A stretch of 18,212 nt of DNA. It comes from Candidatus Tenderia sp. GTDB taxonomy: Bacteria; Pseudomonadota; Gammaproteobacteria; Tenderiales; Tenderiaceae. The stretch spans positions 1 through 18,212 of the forward strand of contig JASBUE010000071.1 in the NCBI GenBank assembly GCA_030148045.1, written 5' to 3'. Of this stretch, positions 7,362-15,288 are shown piece after piece. How positions within the stretch are numbered: the stretch's first letter is position 1; the number at the start of each line of letters is the position of its first letter. The translations under genes were made by a program, and so were the position numbers. The notes under the pieces were generated by a model. The model ran no database searches and was not told the origin of the DNA. It saw only the letters and a program-made list of their open reading frames with translations.

Positions 7362-9014
7362 ATGCGTAAATGGATAAATAGCGGTTCCCCCTGGGTCTGG
7401 TTGACGGCGGCGTCGGTCAGTATCAGCATCATCATGGTCGTCGGCCTGCTGCTGCTGATCGCGGCGCGCGGTCTGGGCCATTTCTGGCCCGCCGACGTGG
7501 AAAGCTTTCAATACCAAAACGACGACGGCCAGATCGTGCAGGTGGCCGGCGAAATTCGCGATTCGGAAGAGGTGCCCGCCGCGCGCATCATCGACAGCGG
7601 CATCCCATTAGACACCGACGCCGAATGGATTACCCGTTATCTGGTCAAAACCGGCAACCGCGATCTCTACGGCATCGACTTCCGCTGGCTGATCGGGCCG
7701 AAAATCCAAGCGCGGACCCAGGCCGACGACATGATGGTGATCGAGCGGCGCGAATGGGGCAACTTCTACGGCTTTCTGAAGCAGGTCAAACGGAACAGCG
7801 AGGTGATCGCCGAAGGCCCGGGCAGCTGGGAGACGCTGCAGCAGCAGATCGAAGCGACCGGCGAAATCTTCAACACCATCCGCGACATCGAAAAAGGCGA
7901 CATCGGCGCCATCAATTACGCCATGGAAAGGCTGCGCCTGGAAAAGCGCGGCCTGGAGCTGGAAGGCGGGGACACGCCCCAGGCCCTCGCCCGCCTGGAG
8001 GCGAAAAAACAGCAGCTGCAAACCGAATACGAGGCCCTGCAGACCGACCTGCAAACACTCTATAAAGAGCTGAACCGCGCCACCCTGGTAGCCGAAACCA
8101 TCGACGGCAGGGCGGTGGAAATCGCCATTGCCAAAACCGTGCAGGCCTACCGTCCCAACAGCATGTCGGTATTCGACAAGACCGGTTTCTACATGGGTAA
8201 ACTGTGGGAGTTCGTCAGTGACGAACCACGCGAGGCCAATACCGAGGGCGGTATCTTCCCCGCCATCTTCGGTACCGTGATGATGGTCATCATCATGTCC
8301 ATCCTGGTGACGCCTTTCGGCGTCGTCGCCGCCGTCTATCTACGCGAATACGCCAAGCAGGGTCCGCTCATCCGCATGGTCCGGATTGCGGTCAACAACC
8401 TGGCCGGCGTGCCCTCCATCGTCTACGGCGTGTTCGGCCTGGGCTTTTTCGTCTATTTTCTCGGCGGCAACATCGACCAACTGTTCTTCCCCGAGGCGGC
8501 GCCCGCCCCCACCTTCGGCACCCCGGGGCTGTTGTGGGCCTCCATCACCCTGGCCCTGCTGACGGTGCCGGTGGTGATCGTCGCCACCGAAGAGGGCCTG
8601 TCGCGCATCCCCAAGTCGATCCGCGAGGGCAGCCTGGCGCTGGGGGCCACCAAGGCCGAGACCCTGTGGCGCACCATCATTCCCATGACCAGCCCCGCGA
8701 TCATGACCGGGCTGATCCTGGCCGTGGCCCGCGCCGCCGGTGAGGTGGCACCGCTGATGCTGGTGGGGGTGGTGAAACTGGCCCCCACCCTGCCCGTGGA
8801 CGGCAACTTCCCCTTCCTGCACCTGGACCGGAAGTTCATGCACCTGGGCTTTCACATCTACGACGTCGGCTTCCAGAGCCCCAACGTGGAGGCGGCCCGG
8901 CCGCTGGTTTACGCCACCGCCCTGCTGCTGGTGCTGGTGATCGTGGTGCTCAACCTGGCCGCCATCGCCATCCGCAACCGTCTGCGTGAAAAGTACAAAT
9001 CCCTGGAACAGTAA
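7362..9014 (+). CDS. pstA: Phosphate ABC transporter permease PstA, long form
   Basis: PstA pairs with PstC to form the phosphate channel of the Pst importer. It has 550 residues against about 300 in E. coli; long versions are known in pseudomonads. TM1 is near residues 13-36. Residues about 37-300 are an added periplasmic region, and within it 140-247 is strongly helical and heptad-like (ARLEAKKQQLQTEYEALQ), predicting a coiled coil. The permease domain occupies about 305-545 and has its EAA loop near 419-442 (GSLALGATKAETLWRTIIPM) and the conserved GEVAPLMLVG. The C-terminus, NRLREKYKSL, mirrors that of PstC (QRLRKKYSSL), a normal feature of the pair. The ribosome site before the ATG is weak and the gap to pstC is eight bases, so translation is probably coupled. 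Confidence 0.95.
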   Translation: MRKWINSGSPWVWLTAASVSISIIMVVGLLLLIAARGLGHFWPADVESFQYQNDDGQIVQVAGEIRDSEEVPAARIIDSGIPLDTDAEWITRYLVKTGNRDLYGIDFRWLIGPKIQARTQADDMMVIERREWGNFYGFLKQVKRNSEVIAEGPGSWETLQQQIEATGEIFNTIRDIEKGDIGAINYAMERLRLEKRGLELEGGDTPQALARLEAKKQQLQTEYEALQTDLQTLYKELNRATLVAETIDGRAVEIAIAKTVQAYRPNSMSVFDKTGFYMGKLWEFVSDEPREANTEGGIFPAIFGTVMMVIIMSILVTPFGVVAAVYLREYAKQGPLIRMVRIAVNNLAGVPSIVYGVFGLGFFVYFLGGNIDQLFFPEAAPAPTFGTPGLLWASITLALLTVPVVIVATEEGLSRIPKSIREGSLALGATKAETLWRTIIPMTSPAIMTGLILAVARAAGEVAPLMLVGVVKLAPTLPVDGNFPFLHLDRKFMHLGFHIYDVGFQSPNVEAARPLVYATALLLVLVIVVLNLAAIAIRNRLREKYKSLEQ

Positions 9015-9044
9015 TGCAAAGAGATCAATCGAGAGACGCTGCCC

Positions 9045-9884
9045 ATGAGTGAATCAAGCGCCCCCATGACCCACGGCGTCAACCTGGACGCCATCAAGTC
9101 GAAGAAATCGCCCGCCTCGCCTGAGGCAACTGAAATCGCGCTCACCGTCAAGGATCTGAAGCTCTACTACGGTGACAATGAGGCGCTCAAGGGCATCAAT
9201 ATGACCATCCCGAAGGAGCGCGTTACCGCCTTTATAGGCCCCAGCGGTTGTGGCAAGTCCACCCTCTTGCGCTGTTTCAACCGCATGAATGATCTGGTGG
9301 ATGATGTCCGGATCGAGGGCCAAATCCTGTTGCACGAGCAGGATATCTATCATCGCGATATCGACATCGCCGCCCTACGGCGCCAGGTGGGCATGGTGTT
9401 CAAGAAGCCCAACCCCTTTCCCAAATCGATCTACGAAAACGTCGCCTACGGCCTGCGCCTAATGAGGGTGAGGGACCGCCGCACCCTGGACGAGGTGGTG
9501 GAGCGCTCGCTGCGCGGTGCGGCGCTCTGGGACGAGGTCAAGGACCGGCTGCACGATAGCGCCTTCGGCCTGTCCGGCGGTCAACAGCAACGTCTGGTCA
9601 TCGCCCGCGCCATCGCCATTGAGCCCGAGGTATTACTGCTCGACGAGCCGGCCTCGGCGCTGGACCCGATCTCGACACTCAAGATCGAGGAGCTGATCTA
9701 CGAATTGAAATCCAAATACACCCTCGTCATCGTCACCCACAACATGCAGCAGGCGGCGCGCGTTTCCGACTATACTGCCTTCATGTACCTGGGTGAGCTG
9801 ATAGAATTGGCGGACACCGACACGCTGTTCACCAATCCCAGAAAAAAACAGACTGAAGACTACATTACCGGTCGCTACGGCTGA
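9045..9884 (+). CDS. pstB: Phosphate ABC transporter ATP-binding protein PstB, second copy
   Basis: This complete 279-residue ATPase energises the PstCA permease encoded just upstream. Walker A is GPSGCGKST (65-73), followed by the PstB-typical LLRCFNRMNDL. The signature LSGGQQQR is at 176-183, Walker B with the catalytic glutamate at LLLDEPASALD (D200, E201), and the H-loop in IVTHNMQQAARVS. The first 30 residues are a polar extension beyond the ABC core; a second ATG at residue 8 is possible, though a GAGAG sequence nine bases before 9045 supports the longer form. It is 30 bases after pstA and 29 before phoU. Compare the paralogue at 1-501. Confidence 0.97.
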   Translation: MSESSAPMTHGVNLDAIKSKKSPASPEATEIALTVKDLKLYYGDNEALKGINMTIPKERVTAFIGPSGCGKSTLLRCFNRMNDLVDDVRIEGQILLHEQDIYHRDIDIAALRRQVGMVFKKPNPFPKSIYENVAYGLRLMRVRDRRTLDEVVERSLRGAALWDEVKDRLHDSAFGLSGGQQQRLVIARAIAIEPEVLLLDEPASALDPISTLKIEELIYELKSKYTLVIVTHNMQQAARVSDYTAFMYLGELIELADTDTLFTNPRKKQTEDYITGRYG

Positions 9885-9913
9885 CACCGGCAGTACCCGA
9901 GACGGAGCCAGAC

Positions 9914-10630
9914 ATGGACAACAGCAATTTGCCTCATCATATTTCGCAGCAGTTCGACGCAGAACTGGAAAGACTGCGCAACCAAGTGTTCGCCATGGGC
10001 GGCCTGGTCGAGGAACAGGTCAAGAAGGCGGTCAGGGCCCTGACCGAAGGCGACACCGCCCTGGCTGACGAGGTCACTACCGACGATCTCAAAGTCAACG
10101 CCATGGAAGTGGACATCGACGAGGAGTGCACCCACATCATCGCCCGGCGCCAGCCCACCGCCAGCGATCTGCGCCTGGTAATCGCGGTGATCAAGACCAT
10201 CACCGACCTGGAACGTATGGGCGACCAGGCCGAGAAGGTGGCGCGTATGGGACGGGAACTGGCCGGCATGGAACGACCGCGCAACGGCTATATCGAGATC
10301 CAATCCCTGGGCAATCACGTCCAGACCATGCTGCGCGGCGCCCTGGACGCCTTCGTGCGCATGGATGCCGAGGCGGCGGTCCAGATCGCCAAGATGGACC
10401 TACAGGCCGATCATGAATACGAGGCCATCATGCGCCAGAACATGACCTTCATGATGGAAGACCCGCGCACCATCAAGCGCATCCTCGGGGCGACCTGGGC
10501 CGCGCGCGCCCTGGAACGCATCGGCGACCATGCCAAGAACATCTGCGAATACGTCATCTATCTGGTCAAGGGCAAGGACGTGCGCCACACCTCGCTGGAG
10601 CAGTTGGAGAAAGAGGCGACGGAGGGATAA
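9914..10630 (+). CDS. phoU: Phosphate signalling protein PhoU, second copy
   Basis: This is the PhoU of the Pho-box operon: 238 residues, cytoplasmic, a negative regulator linking Pst to PhoR and modulating transporter activity. Both PhoU repeats are present, with DLERMGDQAEKVARM in the first half and ALERIGDHAKNICEYVIYLVKG in the second; the latter is very close to the usual proteobacterial form, more so than the copy at 523-1245. GGAG lies six bases before the ATG. It ends the pst operon and is followed by a likely terminator at 10651-10673. Confidence 0.96.
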   Translation: MDNSNLPHHISQQFDAELERLRNQVFAMGGLVEEQVKKAVRALTEGDTALADEVTTDDLKVNAMEVDIDEECTHIIARRQPTASDLRLVIAVIKTITDLERMGDQAEKVARMGRELAGMERPRNGYIEIQSLGNHVQTMLRGALDAFVRMDAEAAVQIAKMDLQADHEYEAIMRQNMTFMMEDPRTIKRILGATWAARALERIGDHAKNICEYVIYLVKGKDVRHTSLEQLEKEATEG

Positions 10631-10650
10631 TTCAGGCTTGAAATGACTAA

Positions 10651-10673
10651 GCGCGCTGCGCGCACGGTTTTTT
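10651..10673 (+). terminator. Likely intrinsic terminator of the pst operon
   Basis: A GCGCG/CGCGC stem with a three-base CTG loop (10651-10663) is followed, after ACGG, by six T residues (10668-10673). The four-base gap between stem and T tract makes it weaker than the terminator at 1295. It lies 20 bases after phoU and protects the convergent cpdA. Confidence 0.6.
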
Positions 10674-10730
10674 ATTTGGAATGGAGGCGGGCTGAATCCA
10701 GTTTGGGAAGGCTCAAGCCTATAGTCTGCC

Positions 10731-11534
10731 TTATACCCCGTATCCCTCCGCGCTGGGATCCAGCCCCTCCGGCACCCCACCCAGGCGTCTGACCCCCGTC
10801 TCGAAAGCGCCGTCCGGATGGAGGCGAAACCAGCGATAGCCGGGCGGCAGATAGTCCAGTTCAAACCCCTCAACTCCGGGTGTGAACTGGATGCAGGTGG
10901 AGGGGGTGCTCAACAGCCGCACGCCGGCGCGCACTTCATCGAACTCCTGGTGCACATGCCCCCACACGACTGCCTTCACCTGCGGGTGCGAGGCAATCAC
11001 CTCAAACAGCTTTTCCGGATTGTCCAGCCCCAGCGGATCGAGCCACTTGCAACCCACCGGCACCGGATGGTGGTGTAGAAAAATGATGCTGTAGGGCGAG
11101 TCCGACTTGGTCAGCCTGCGTTCCAGCCAGCGCAGCTCCTTGTCGTCCAGATGGCCGCCCACCTGTCCCGGCAACTGGGAATTCAGCAGCAGCACCTGCC
11201 AGCCCCCCCTCACCACCTGCTTGTCGCAGTTGATCATGCCCTGCCCGAATTCCGAGCGTATGAAGCCGGCGTCGTCGTGATTACCCGGGATCAGGTGGGT
11301 GGGTACCTTGAGCCGCTGCAGTACCTGACGCAGGTGCTTATAGCCCTGTTCGGTCTCGTCATGCACCAGATCGCCGGTAACCGCTGCCAGGTCCATGGGA
11401 TAGTTGAGCGCTTCGCTCACCACGGCCTCGAAGGTCTGAAAACAGTTGACACCGTACAGCCCGGCCGTCTTGTCCGCATACAAGTGTGGATCAGTCAGTT
11501 GAACCAGCTCAATGGGTTTGTCTTGATCTGTCAC
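10731..11534 (-). CDS. cpdA: 3',5'-cyclic AMP phosphodiesterase CpdA
   Basis: CpdA (Icc) hydrolyses cAMP to AMP in the cytoplasm and thereby tunes CRP-dependent expression. The 267-residue protein has the full class III metallophosphoesterase motif set: D15 and H17 in LTDPH, GD at 54-55 (TGDLVHD), GNHDD at 84-88, HHHP at 154-157 and GHVH at 192-195. These residues bind the two catalytic metal ions, so the enzyme looks active. The start is a GTG at 11534 that gives the typical N-terminus just ahead of IELVQLTDPHL; no strong ribosome site is seen. It follows tsaB by 12 bases on the same strand, so the two probably share a transcript. A related metallophosphoesterase with another substrate cannot be excluded, but family and length fit CpdA well. 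Confidence 0.92.
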   Translation of the reverse strand: MTDQDKPIELVQLTDPHLYADKTAGLYGVNCFQTFEAVVSEALNYPMDLAAVTGDLVHDETEQGYKHLRQVLQRLKVPTHLIPGNHDDAGFIRSEFGQGMINCDKQVVRGGWQVLLLNSQLPGQVGGHLDDKELRWLERRLTKSDSPYSIIFLHHHPVPVGCKWLDPLGLDNPEKLFEVIASHPQVKAVVWGHVHQEFDEVRAGVRLLSTPSTCIQFTPGVEGFELDYLPPGYRWFRLHPDGAFETGVRRLGGVPEGLDPSAEGYGV

Positions 11535-11546
11535 GATAGGCTTCGA

Positions 11547-12230
11547 TTATAGTTTTATGCTTTTCTGCGCCACACTGTCCCGCAGGTAGACCGGCATGGC
11601 CTGTTCGGCGGCGACGACCCTGCCCTGTTCAAATTCGTACCGTGCCAACAATGCCACCTCCTCCGCCCTGGGCAACAGATCGGTCATTTGTTGTTCCGGT
11701 GTTTGCGCCAGGACATCCGGCAGTCGCCCGGCATACACCGCCCAGCCATTGCCTATTCCGCGCCACGCGCCCTTCCCGGGTGACGGAACCGCCTCGGGCC
11801 GGCAGACGCATTCTTCGCCCAGCAACGATACCACCCCTCGTTGTACCTGATAAGCGCCCCAGTAGACCTCACCCATGCGCGCATCCGTGGCGCAAAGCAC
11901 GGCCCGATAATCCTTGAGACGATAGCCCGCCTGGGCCAAGGCCGCAAGGGTGGAGACCGGCACCACCGGCAGGTCGGCGGCATAGGCGATCCCCTGCGCC
12001 ACGGCGGTGTCGATCCGCACGCCGGTGAAGGCCCCCGGCCCCCGGCCGAAGGCCACCGCACTGAGTCGGGACGGCGTGAGACCCGCCTCGCGCAGCAGTT
12101 CATCAATCATGGCCAGGATCAACTCGCCGTGGCCGCGCGGCGCGACCCGATAACGTTGTGCAAGTTGCCCCCGGCACAGCAGGGCGGCCGAACAGGCCTG
12201 GGTGGAGGTCTCGATAGCGAGAATATTCAA
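11547..12230 (-). CDS. tsaB: tRNA threonylcarbamoyladenosine biosynthesis protein TsaB
   Basis: TsaB is the non-catalytic partner of TsaD in making t6A37 on ANN-decoding tRNAs; it scaffolds TsaD and TsaE. The family's N-terminal motif ILAIETSTQACSAAL and the ASKHA-fold motif GRGPGAFTGVRI are both present. No ATG lies at the conserved N-terminus. A TTG at 12230 gives NILAIETST exactly at the start, has GGAAAA about six bases upstream, and yields 227 residues, close to E. coli TsaB (231). The alternative ATG at 12269 would add 13 residues (FVIEPAKNGKRF region) not expected in the family and has no ribosome site. In E. coli tsaB lies next to yoaA; here a 511-base stretch with one miniprotein gene separates them. 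Confidence 0.94.
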   Translation of the reverse strand: MNILAIETSTQACSAALLCRGQLAQRYRVAPRGHGELILAMIDELLREAGLTPSRLSAVAFGRGPGAFTGVRIDTAVAQGIAYAADLPVVPVSTLAALAQAGYRLKDYRAVLCATDARMGEVYWGAYQVQRGVVSLLGEECVCRPEAVPSPGKGAWRGIGNGWAVYAGRLPDVLAQTPEQQMTDLLPRAEEVALLARYEFEQGRVVAAEQAMPVYLRDSVAQKSIKL

Positions 12231-12379
12231 GAAGCGTTTTCCATTTTTCGCCGGCTCAATTACAAACACATGATAAATGGAAAGAAAGTCTCGATAAAGC
12301 GAGTATTTTGGGACGCGGGGGAGAGGGCCGGCAAAACCGCATCACCGGCAACAGAAAAAATGCTCCGACAGCTTAATTG

Positions 12380-12505
12380 CTACCGCTGGCGGGCTTTGAC
12401 TGCGGCCCGTTTTATGTCGGGGCGCAACTGCAGGGTGATCGCAGCACCCACTGCACCGCCGACACAAAAGGCAACCACGACCGCTTCTACCAGAAAACTC
12501 ATCAT
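12380..12505 (-). CDS. 41-residue single-pass membrane miniprotein
   Basis: This short gene is not recognised. It encodes one hydrophobic helix (about residues 4-26, FLVEAVVVAFCVGGAVGAAI) followed by a basic tail (RPDIKRAAVKARQR), predicting a single-pass inner-membrane protein with its C-terminus inside. Glycines in CVGGAVGAA could support helix packing. The support for expression is the ribosome site: AAAGGAGA on the - strand (12512-12519), seven bases from core to the ATG at 12505, the best such site in the window. A second ATG follows at once (12502). It lies between yoaA and tsaB on their strand. Whether it is a regulator, a small subunit or a toxin-like peptide is unknown. Confidence 0.6.
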   Translation of the reverse strand: MMSFLVEAVVVAFCVGGAVGAAITLQLRPDIKRAAVKARQR

Positions 12506-12511
12506 GGTGAT

Positions 12512-12519
12512 TCTCCTTT
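12512..12519 (-). promoter_or_regulatory. Near-perfect ribosome binding site of the miniprotein gene
   Basis: AAAGGAGA on the - strand places its AGGAG core seven bases before the ATG at 12505. It is the main reason to accept the 41-codon gene. Confidence 0.7.
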
Positions 12520-12681
12520 GCCGTTTCATCACTGGAAAGATTTCGTCCTGTAATGGATTTAGCGACCCCAACGCGGCGCAACTTAAACCAGGCGCTGGCC
12601 CATTTCTCCGCCCTTATTCCCCAGGAGGAACAAAGCTTGACCACGAAAAACACGGGGGCACACGATATTAAGGAGCAATGG

Positions 12682-12717
12682 GTTCTGTTCCCCCGCCGTG
12701 CTAAGGGGACACTGAAC
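12682..12717. repeat. Imperfect inverted repeat downstream of yoaA
   Basis: The arms GTTCTGTTCCCC and GGGGACACTGAAC pair with one small bulge around a loop of about eleven bases. It lies 25-60 bases past the yoaA stop on the - strand side. There is no T tract on either strand, so it is not a classical terminator; it could be an mRNA 3'-end stabilising hairpin or a REP-like unit. The rest of 12506-12741 holds no convincing gene. Confidence 0.4.
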
Positions 12718-12741
12718 AAACATCCACACTCAGGCGCTTAA

Positions 12742-14694
12742 TCATGAAGCACCCGCTGATCCGGCACGCGCGCGGGACTCGGCGACGAAAAAGCGCTGCA
12801 CCAGTTCCAGCTTGCGGGTGCGCAGCATGGGCGGCAGGCTGTTGAGGAAAACCTGGCCGTAGGGCTTGCTGACCAGGCGTGGATCACACAACACCATCAC
12901 ACCGCGGTCGCTGACATCGCGAATCAGCCGCCCTACTCCCTGCTTCAGGGCAATCACCGCCTGGGGCAGCTGCAAATCCATGAAGGGATTGCCGCCCCGG
13001 GCACGCAGGGCATCGGCCCGGGCCTGCAGCACCGGGTCGTCGGGGCTGGCAAAAGGCAGCTTGTCGATGATGACACAGGAGAGTGCCTCGCCGCGCACAT
13101 CCACCCCCTCCCAGAAACTGCCCGTGCCCAACAGTACCGCATTGCCCTGTTCGCGGAAACGGCGCAGCAATTCATTGCGTGGATAGTCGCCCTGCACCAG
13201 CATGGGATAGTCGATGCGGCCCTGCAGCAGGTCGGCCGCCTGCCTCAGGGCGCGGTGGCTGGTGAACAGCAGAAAGGCGCGGCCGCGCGAGGCCTCCAGC
13301 ACCGGCAGGGCTGCCTCCACCACCGCCTCCACATAGGCCGGGCTGTTGGGCTGGGGCATCTCGGGCGGGGCGTAGAGCAGGGCGTGACTGCGGAAATCGA
13401 AGGGACTGTCCCACAGGGCGGTACGGGCCGCCTGCAACCCCAACTGATCGGCGTAATGATCGAAGCGGCCGTTGACCGCCAGGGTGGCGGAGGCAAAGAT
13501 CCAGGCCGCCTTGTGCGCCTGCATGCGCTTCTGGAACGGTTCGGCCACGTTCAAGGGGGTACAGCAGAGCACAAATGTGCGACTGTAGATATCGACCCAG
13601 TAGACCTGGTCGGCGGATTCCTCGCCGTTGAACAGCGCCAGTCTGGCGAGTTGGGTTTCGCAGCGCTCCAGGCAGTTCTCCAGCCCCTTGCTACGCTCGG
13701 CCACCGCTTCGAGCTGCTCATGTAGGACTTCGAGGGAGGATTGCAGCGCCTCGAGCTGCGCGGCGACCTTTTGCTCGCCGCGCACGCTGGCCCAGGGCTG
13801 GCGCTGACTACTGTCGTTGCCCAGCGCCAAGCGAAAATCGCGCACGGCGTATTCCAGTTTTTCCGCCGCCCGGGACAATTCTTTGCTGTCGGCGGCGCTG
13901 CTGTGAAATTCGGCCACCGTGTCCTTGGAGAGTTCGAACAGCTGTCGGCCGCTGAAGTTCTGGCCGAAAAAGTTGGTGGCGATCTCGGGCAGTTGATGGG
14001 CCTCGTCGATGATATAGGCGTCGGCGCTGGGCAGCAGTTCGCCGAAGCCGTCCTCGCGCAACACCATGTCGGCCATCAACAGGTGGTGATTGATCACCAC
14101 CACGTCGGCCCCGGCGGCCTCACGACGCGCCTTCATCACATGGCAGTCATTGAAACTGGGACACTCGGAGCCCAGGCAATTGTCCACCGTGGAGGTGACC
14201 ATGGGCCACAGCGGCGACTCCTCACCGATGTCCATGAACTCGGTGATGTCACCACTGCCGGTACGCCCGGCCCATTCGCGCACCTGGCGCAGCTGATGCA
14301 CCAGTTCGCGCGAGGCCAGGCGACCTTCCTGCTCGGTGACCTGGAGGCGATAGAGGCAGAGATAATTGCTGCGCCCCTTGAGCAGCGCGGTCTGCAGCGG
14401 CACCGCCAGCGCCTCGCGCACCAGCGGCAGGTCTTTCTGAAACAGCTGATCCTGGAGGTTCTTGGTACCGGTGGAAATGATCACCGTCTGCCCCGAGAGC
14501 AGCGCCGGCACCAGGTAGGCGAAGGTCTTGCCGGTGCCGGTACCCGCCTCGCAGATCAGGGTCTGGTAGTCCTTGATGGCTTGCTCCACCGCCGCCGCCA
14601 TCTCCCGCTGCTGGGCACGGGGCTGAAAACCGTCGATACAGCGGGCCATGGCGCCCTCGGCGCTCAGGACCTCCGCTGCGTTATGAAATGACAT
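12742..14694 (-). CDS. yoaA: Fe-S DNA helicase of the YoaA/DinG (XPD-like) family
   Basis: This 650-residue superfamily 2 helicase is expected to unwind 5'-tailed, damaged or structured DNA; in E. coli YoaA works with the polymerase chi subunit (HolC) in repair. Walker A is AGTGTGKT (50-57), and the Walker B/DEAH box is at 230-233. Four cysteines at 113, 173, 178 and 184 fit the 4Fe-4S cluster ligands of XPD-type helicases, so the cluster should be intact. The C-terminal half has GTGSFWEGVDVRGE and the motif VI sequence QGVGRLIRD. Length fits YoaA (about 636) better than E. coli DinG (716), and tsaB on the same strand supports YoaA. The ATG at 14694 aligns with the family N-terminus though no ribosome site is clear; a second ATG at residue 16 is preceded by GAGGG. 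Confidence 0.92.
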   Translation of the reverse strand: MSFHNAAEVLSAEGAMARCIDGFQPRAQQREMAAAVEQAIKDYQTLICEAGTGTGKTFAYLVPALLSGQTVIISTGTKNLQDQLFQKDLPLVREALAVPLQTALLKGRSNYLCLYRLQVTEQEGRLASRELVHQLRQVREWAGRTGSGDITEFMDIGEESPLWPMVTSTVDNCLGSECPSFNDCHVMKARREAAGADVVVINHHLLMADMVLREDGFGELLPSADAYIIDEAHQLPEIATNFFGQNFSGRQLFELSKDTVAEFHSSAADSKELSRAAEKLEYAVRDFRLALGNDSSQRQPWASVRGEQKVAAQLEALQSSLEVLHEQLEAVAERSKGLENCLERCETQLARLALFNGEESADQVYWVDIYSRTFVLCCTPLNVAEPFQKRMQAHKAAWIFASATLAVNGRFDHYADQLGLQAARTALWDSPFDFRSHALLYAPPEMPQPNSPAYVEAVVEAALPVLEASRGRAFLLFTSHRALRQAADLLQGRIDYPMLVQGDYPRNELLRRFREQGNAVLLGTGSFWEGVDVRGEALSCVIIDKLPFASPDDPVLQARADALRARGGNPFMDLQLPQAVIALKQGVGRLIRDVSDRGVMVLCDPRLVSKPYGQVFLNSLPPMLRTRKLELVQRFFVAESRARAGSAGAS

Positions 14695-14754
14695 GGGGAA
14701 TTACCGACAAAATCTTAATAATGAACATCCCGGCGCTCACTGAAGCTCGCACTC

Positions 14755-15288
14755 TCAGTTACCGGATTGGTTGTCCCAGACGTCGTCTTCTTCACCAAAC
14801 TCACGCGTCCAGACCAATTGGCTGATGGCCTTGAACTTGGCCACCGACATGGCGCCGCGCTTGGCGCGCCTGCTGTGGCTCGCCTGCTGCGCGGCGACGA
14901 TCTCGTCACGATCGGCCTCATAAATTTCGAAGGGCTCGAAGTTCTCGTCCATCAGTACCAGCACCACACTGTCCCACGCTTGATCCAGCTTGAGCTGGCC
15001 GATGCGCTGGCCCGACTTCTCCTCGTCGAAGATGACGCGGCCCTTGATCTGGATCTTCTTGCCCGCGCGCTTGCCGCGGCCGACGGCGTCATAGCCGCCC
15101 TGGGTGCCGGGGGACACGGGTTCCAGATCCAACTCCTTGCAGGCATCGAACTGGGCGATCTCGCCGCTCACCCCGCCCAGCGGTTTGCCGGTGGCGTTGC
15201 GATAATCCCGTGCGATGCGGCGGGTCTCGGCAATGAGTTTTTCAAGCGAATATACGGACACCGGGTCTACCTGGACGAAGCTGTTCAC
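14755..15288 (-). CDS. Putative PD-(D/E)XK nuclease-like protein (possibly DUF6998)
   Basis: A 177-residue soluble protein not firmly recognised. The first half carries a pattern that fits a PD-(D/E)XK nuclease core: E43 in SGEIAQ on a predicted helix, D67 in GGYDAVG, and Q80-x-K82 in KIQIKGR on the next strand. From memory it may belong to DUF6998; this was not checked. The second half contains VVLVLMDENFEPFEIYEADRDEI, a likely strand-strand hairpin, and an acidic C-terminus. The longest frame uses GTG 15288, but a TATAGT -10-like hexamer overlaps that codon and no ribosome site precedes it. GTG 15261 (residue 10) has AGG eight bases upstream and is a good alternative giving 168 residues. 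It lies 60 bases ahead of yoaA on the same strand, suggesting a shared DNA-related role. Gene confidence is high, function low. Confidence 0.75.
   Translation of the reverse strand: MNSFVQVDPVSVYSLEKLIAETRRIARDYRNATGKPLGGVSGEIAQFDACKELDLEPVSPGTQGGYDAVGRGKRAGKKIQIKGRVIFDEEKSGQRIGQLKLDQAWDSVVLVLMDENFEPFEIYEADRDEIVAAQQASHSRRAKRGAMSVAKFKAISQLVWTREFGEEDDVWDNQSGN

Noticed and set aside
11546..11551. A perfect TATAAT on the - strand just before cpdA
   Set aside because: No -35-like hexamer is found 16-18 bases upstream, and the hexamer overlaps the tsaB stop codon; co-transcription with tsaB is simpler.
11841..12671. A 276-codon + strand frame spanning tsaB and the tsaB-yoaA gap
   Set aside because: Its first half is antisense to tsaB and the rest shows no domain, no ribosome site and no coherent hydrophobicity pattern.
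13741..14691. A 316-codon open frame on the + strand opposite yoaA
   Set aside because: It is antisense to the helicase, has low-complexity His/Gly/Gln/Leu-rich content and no recognisable domain; the helicase motifs on the other strand are unambiguous.
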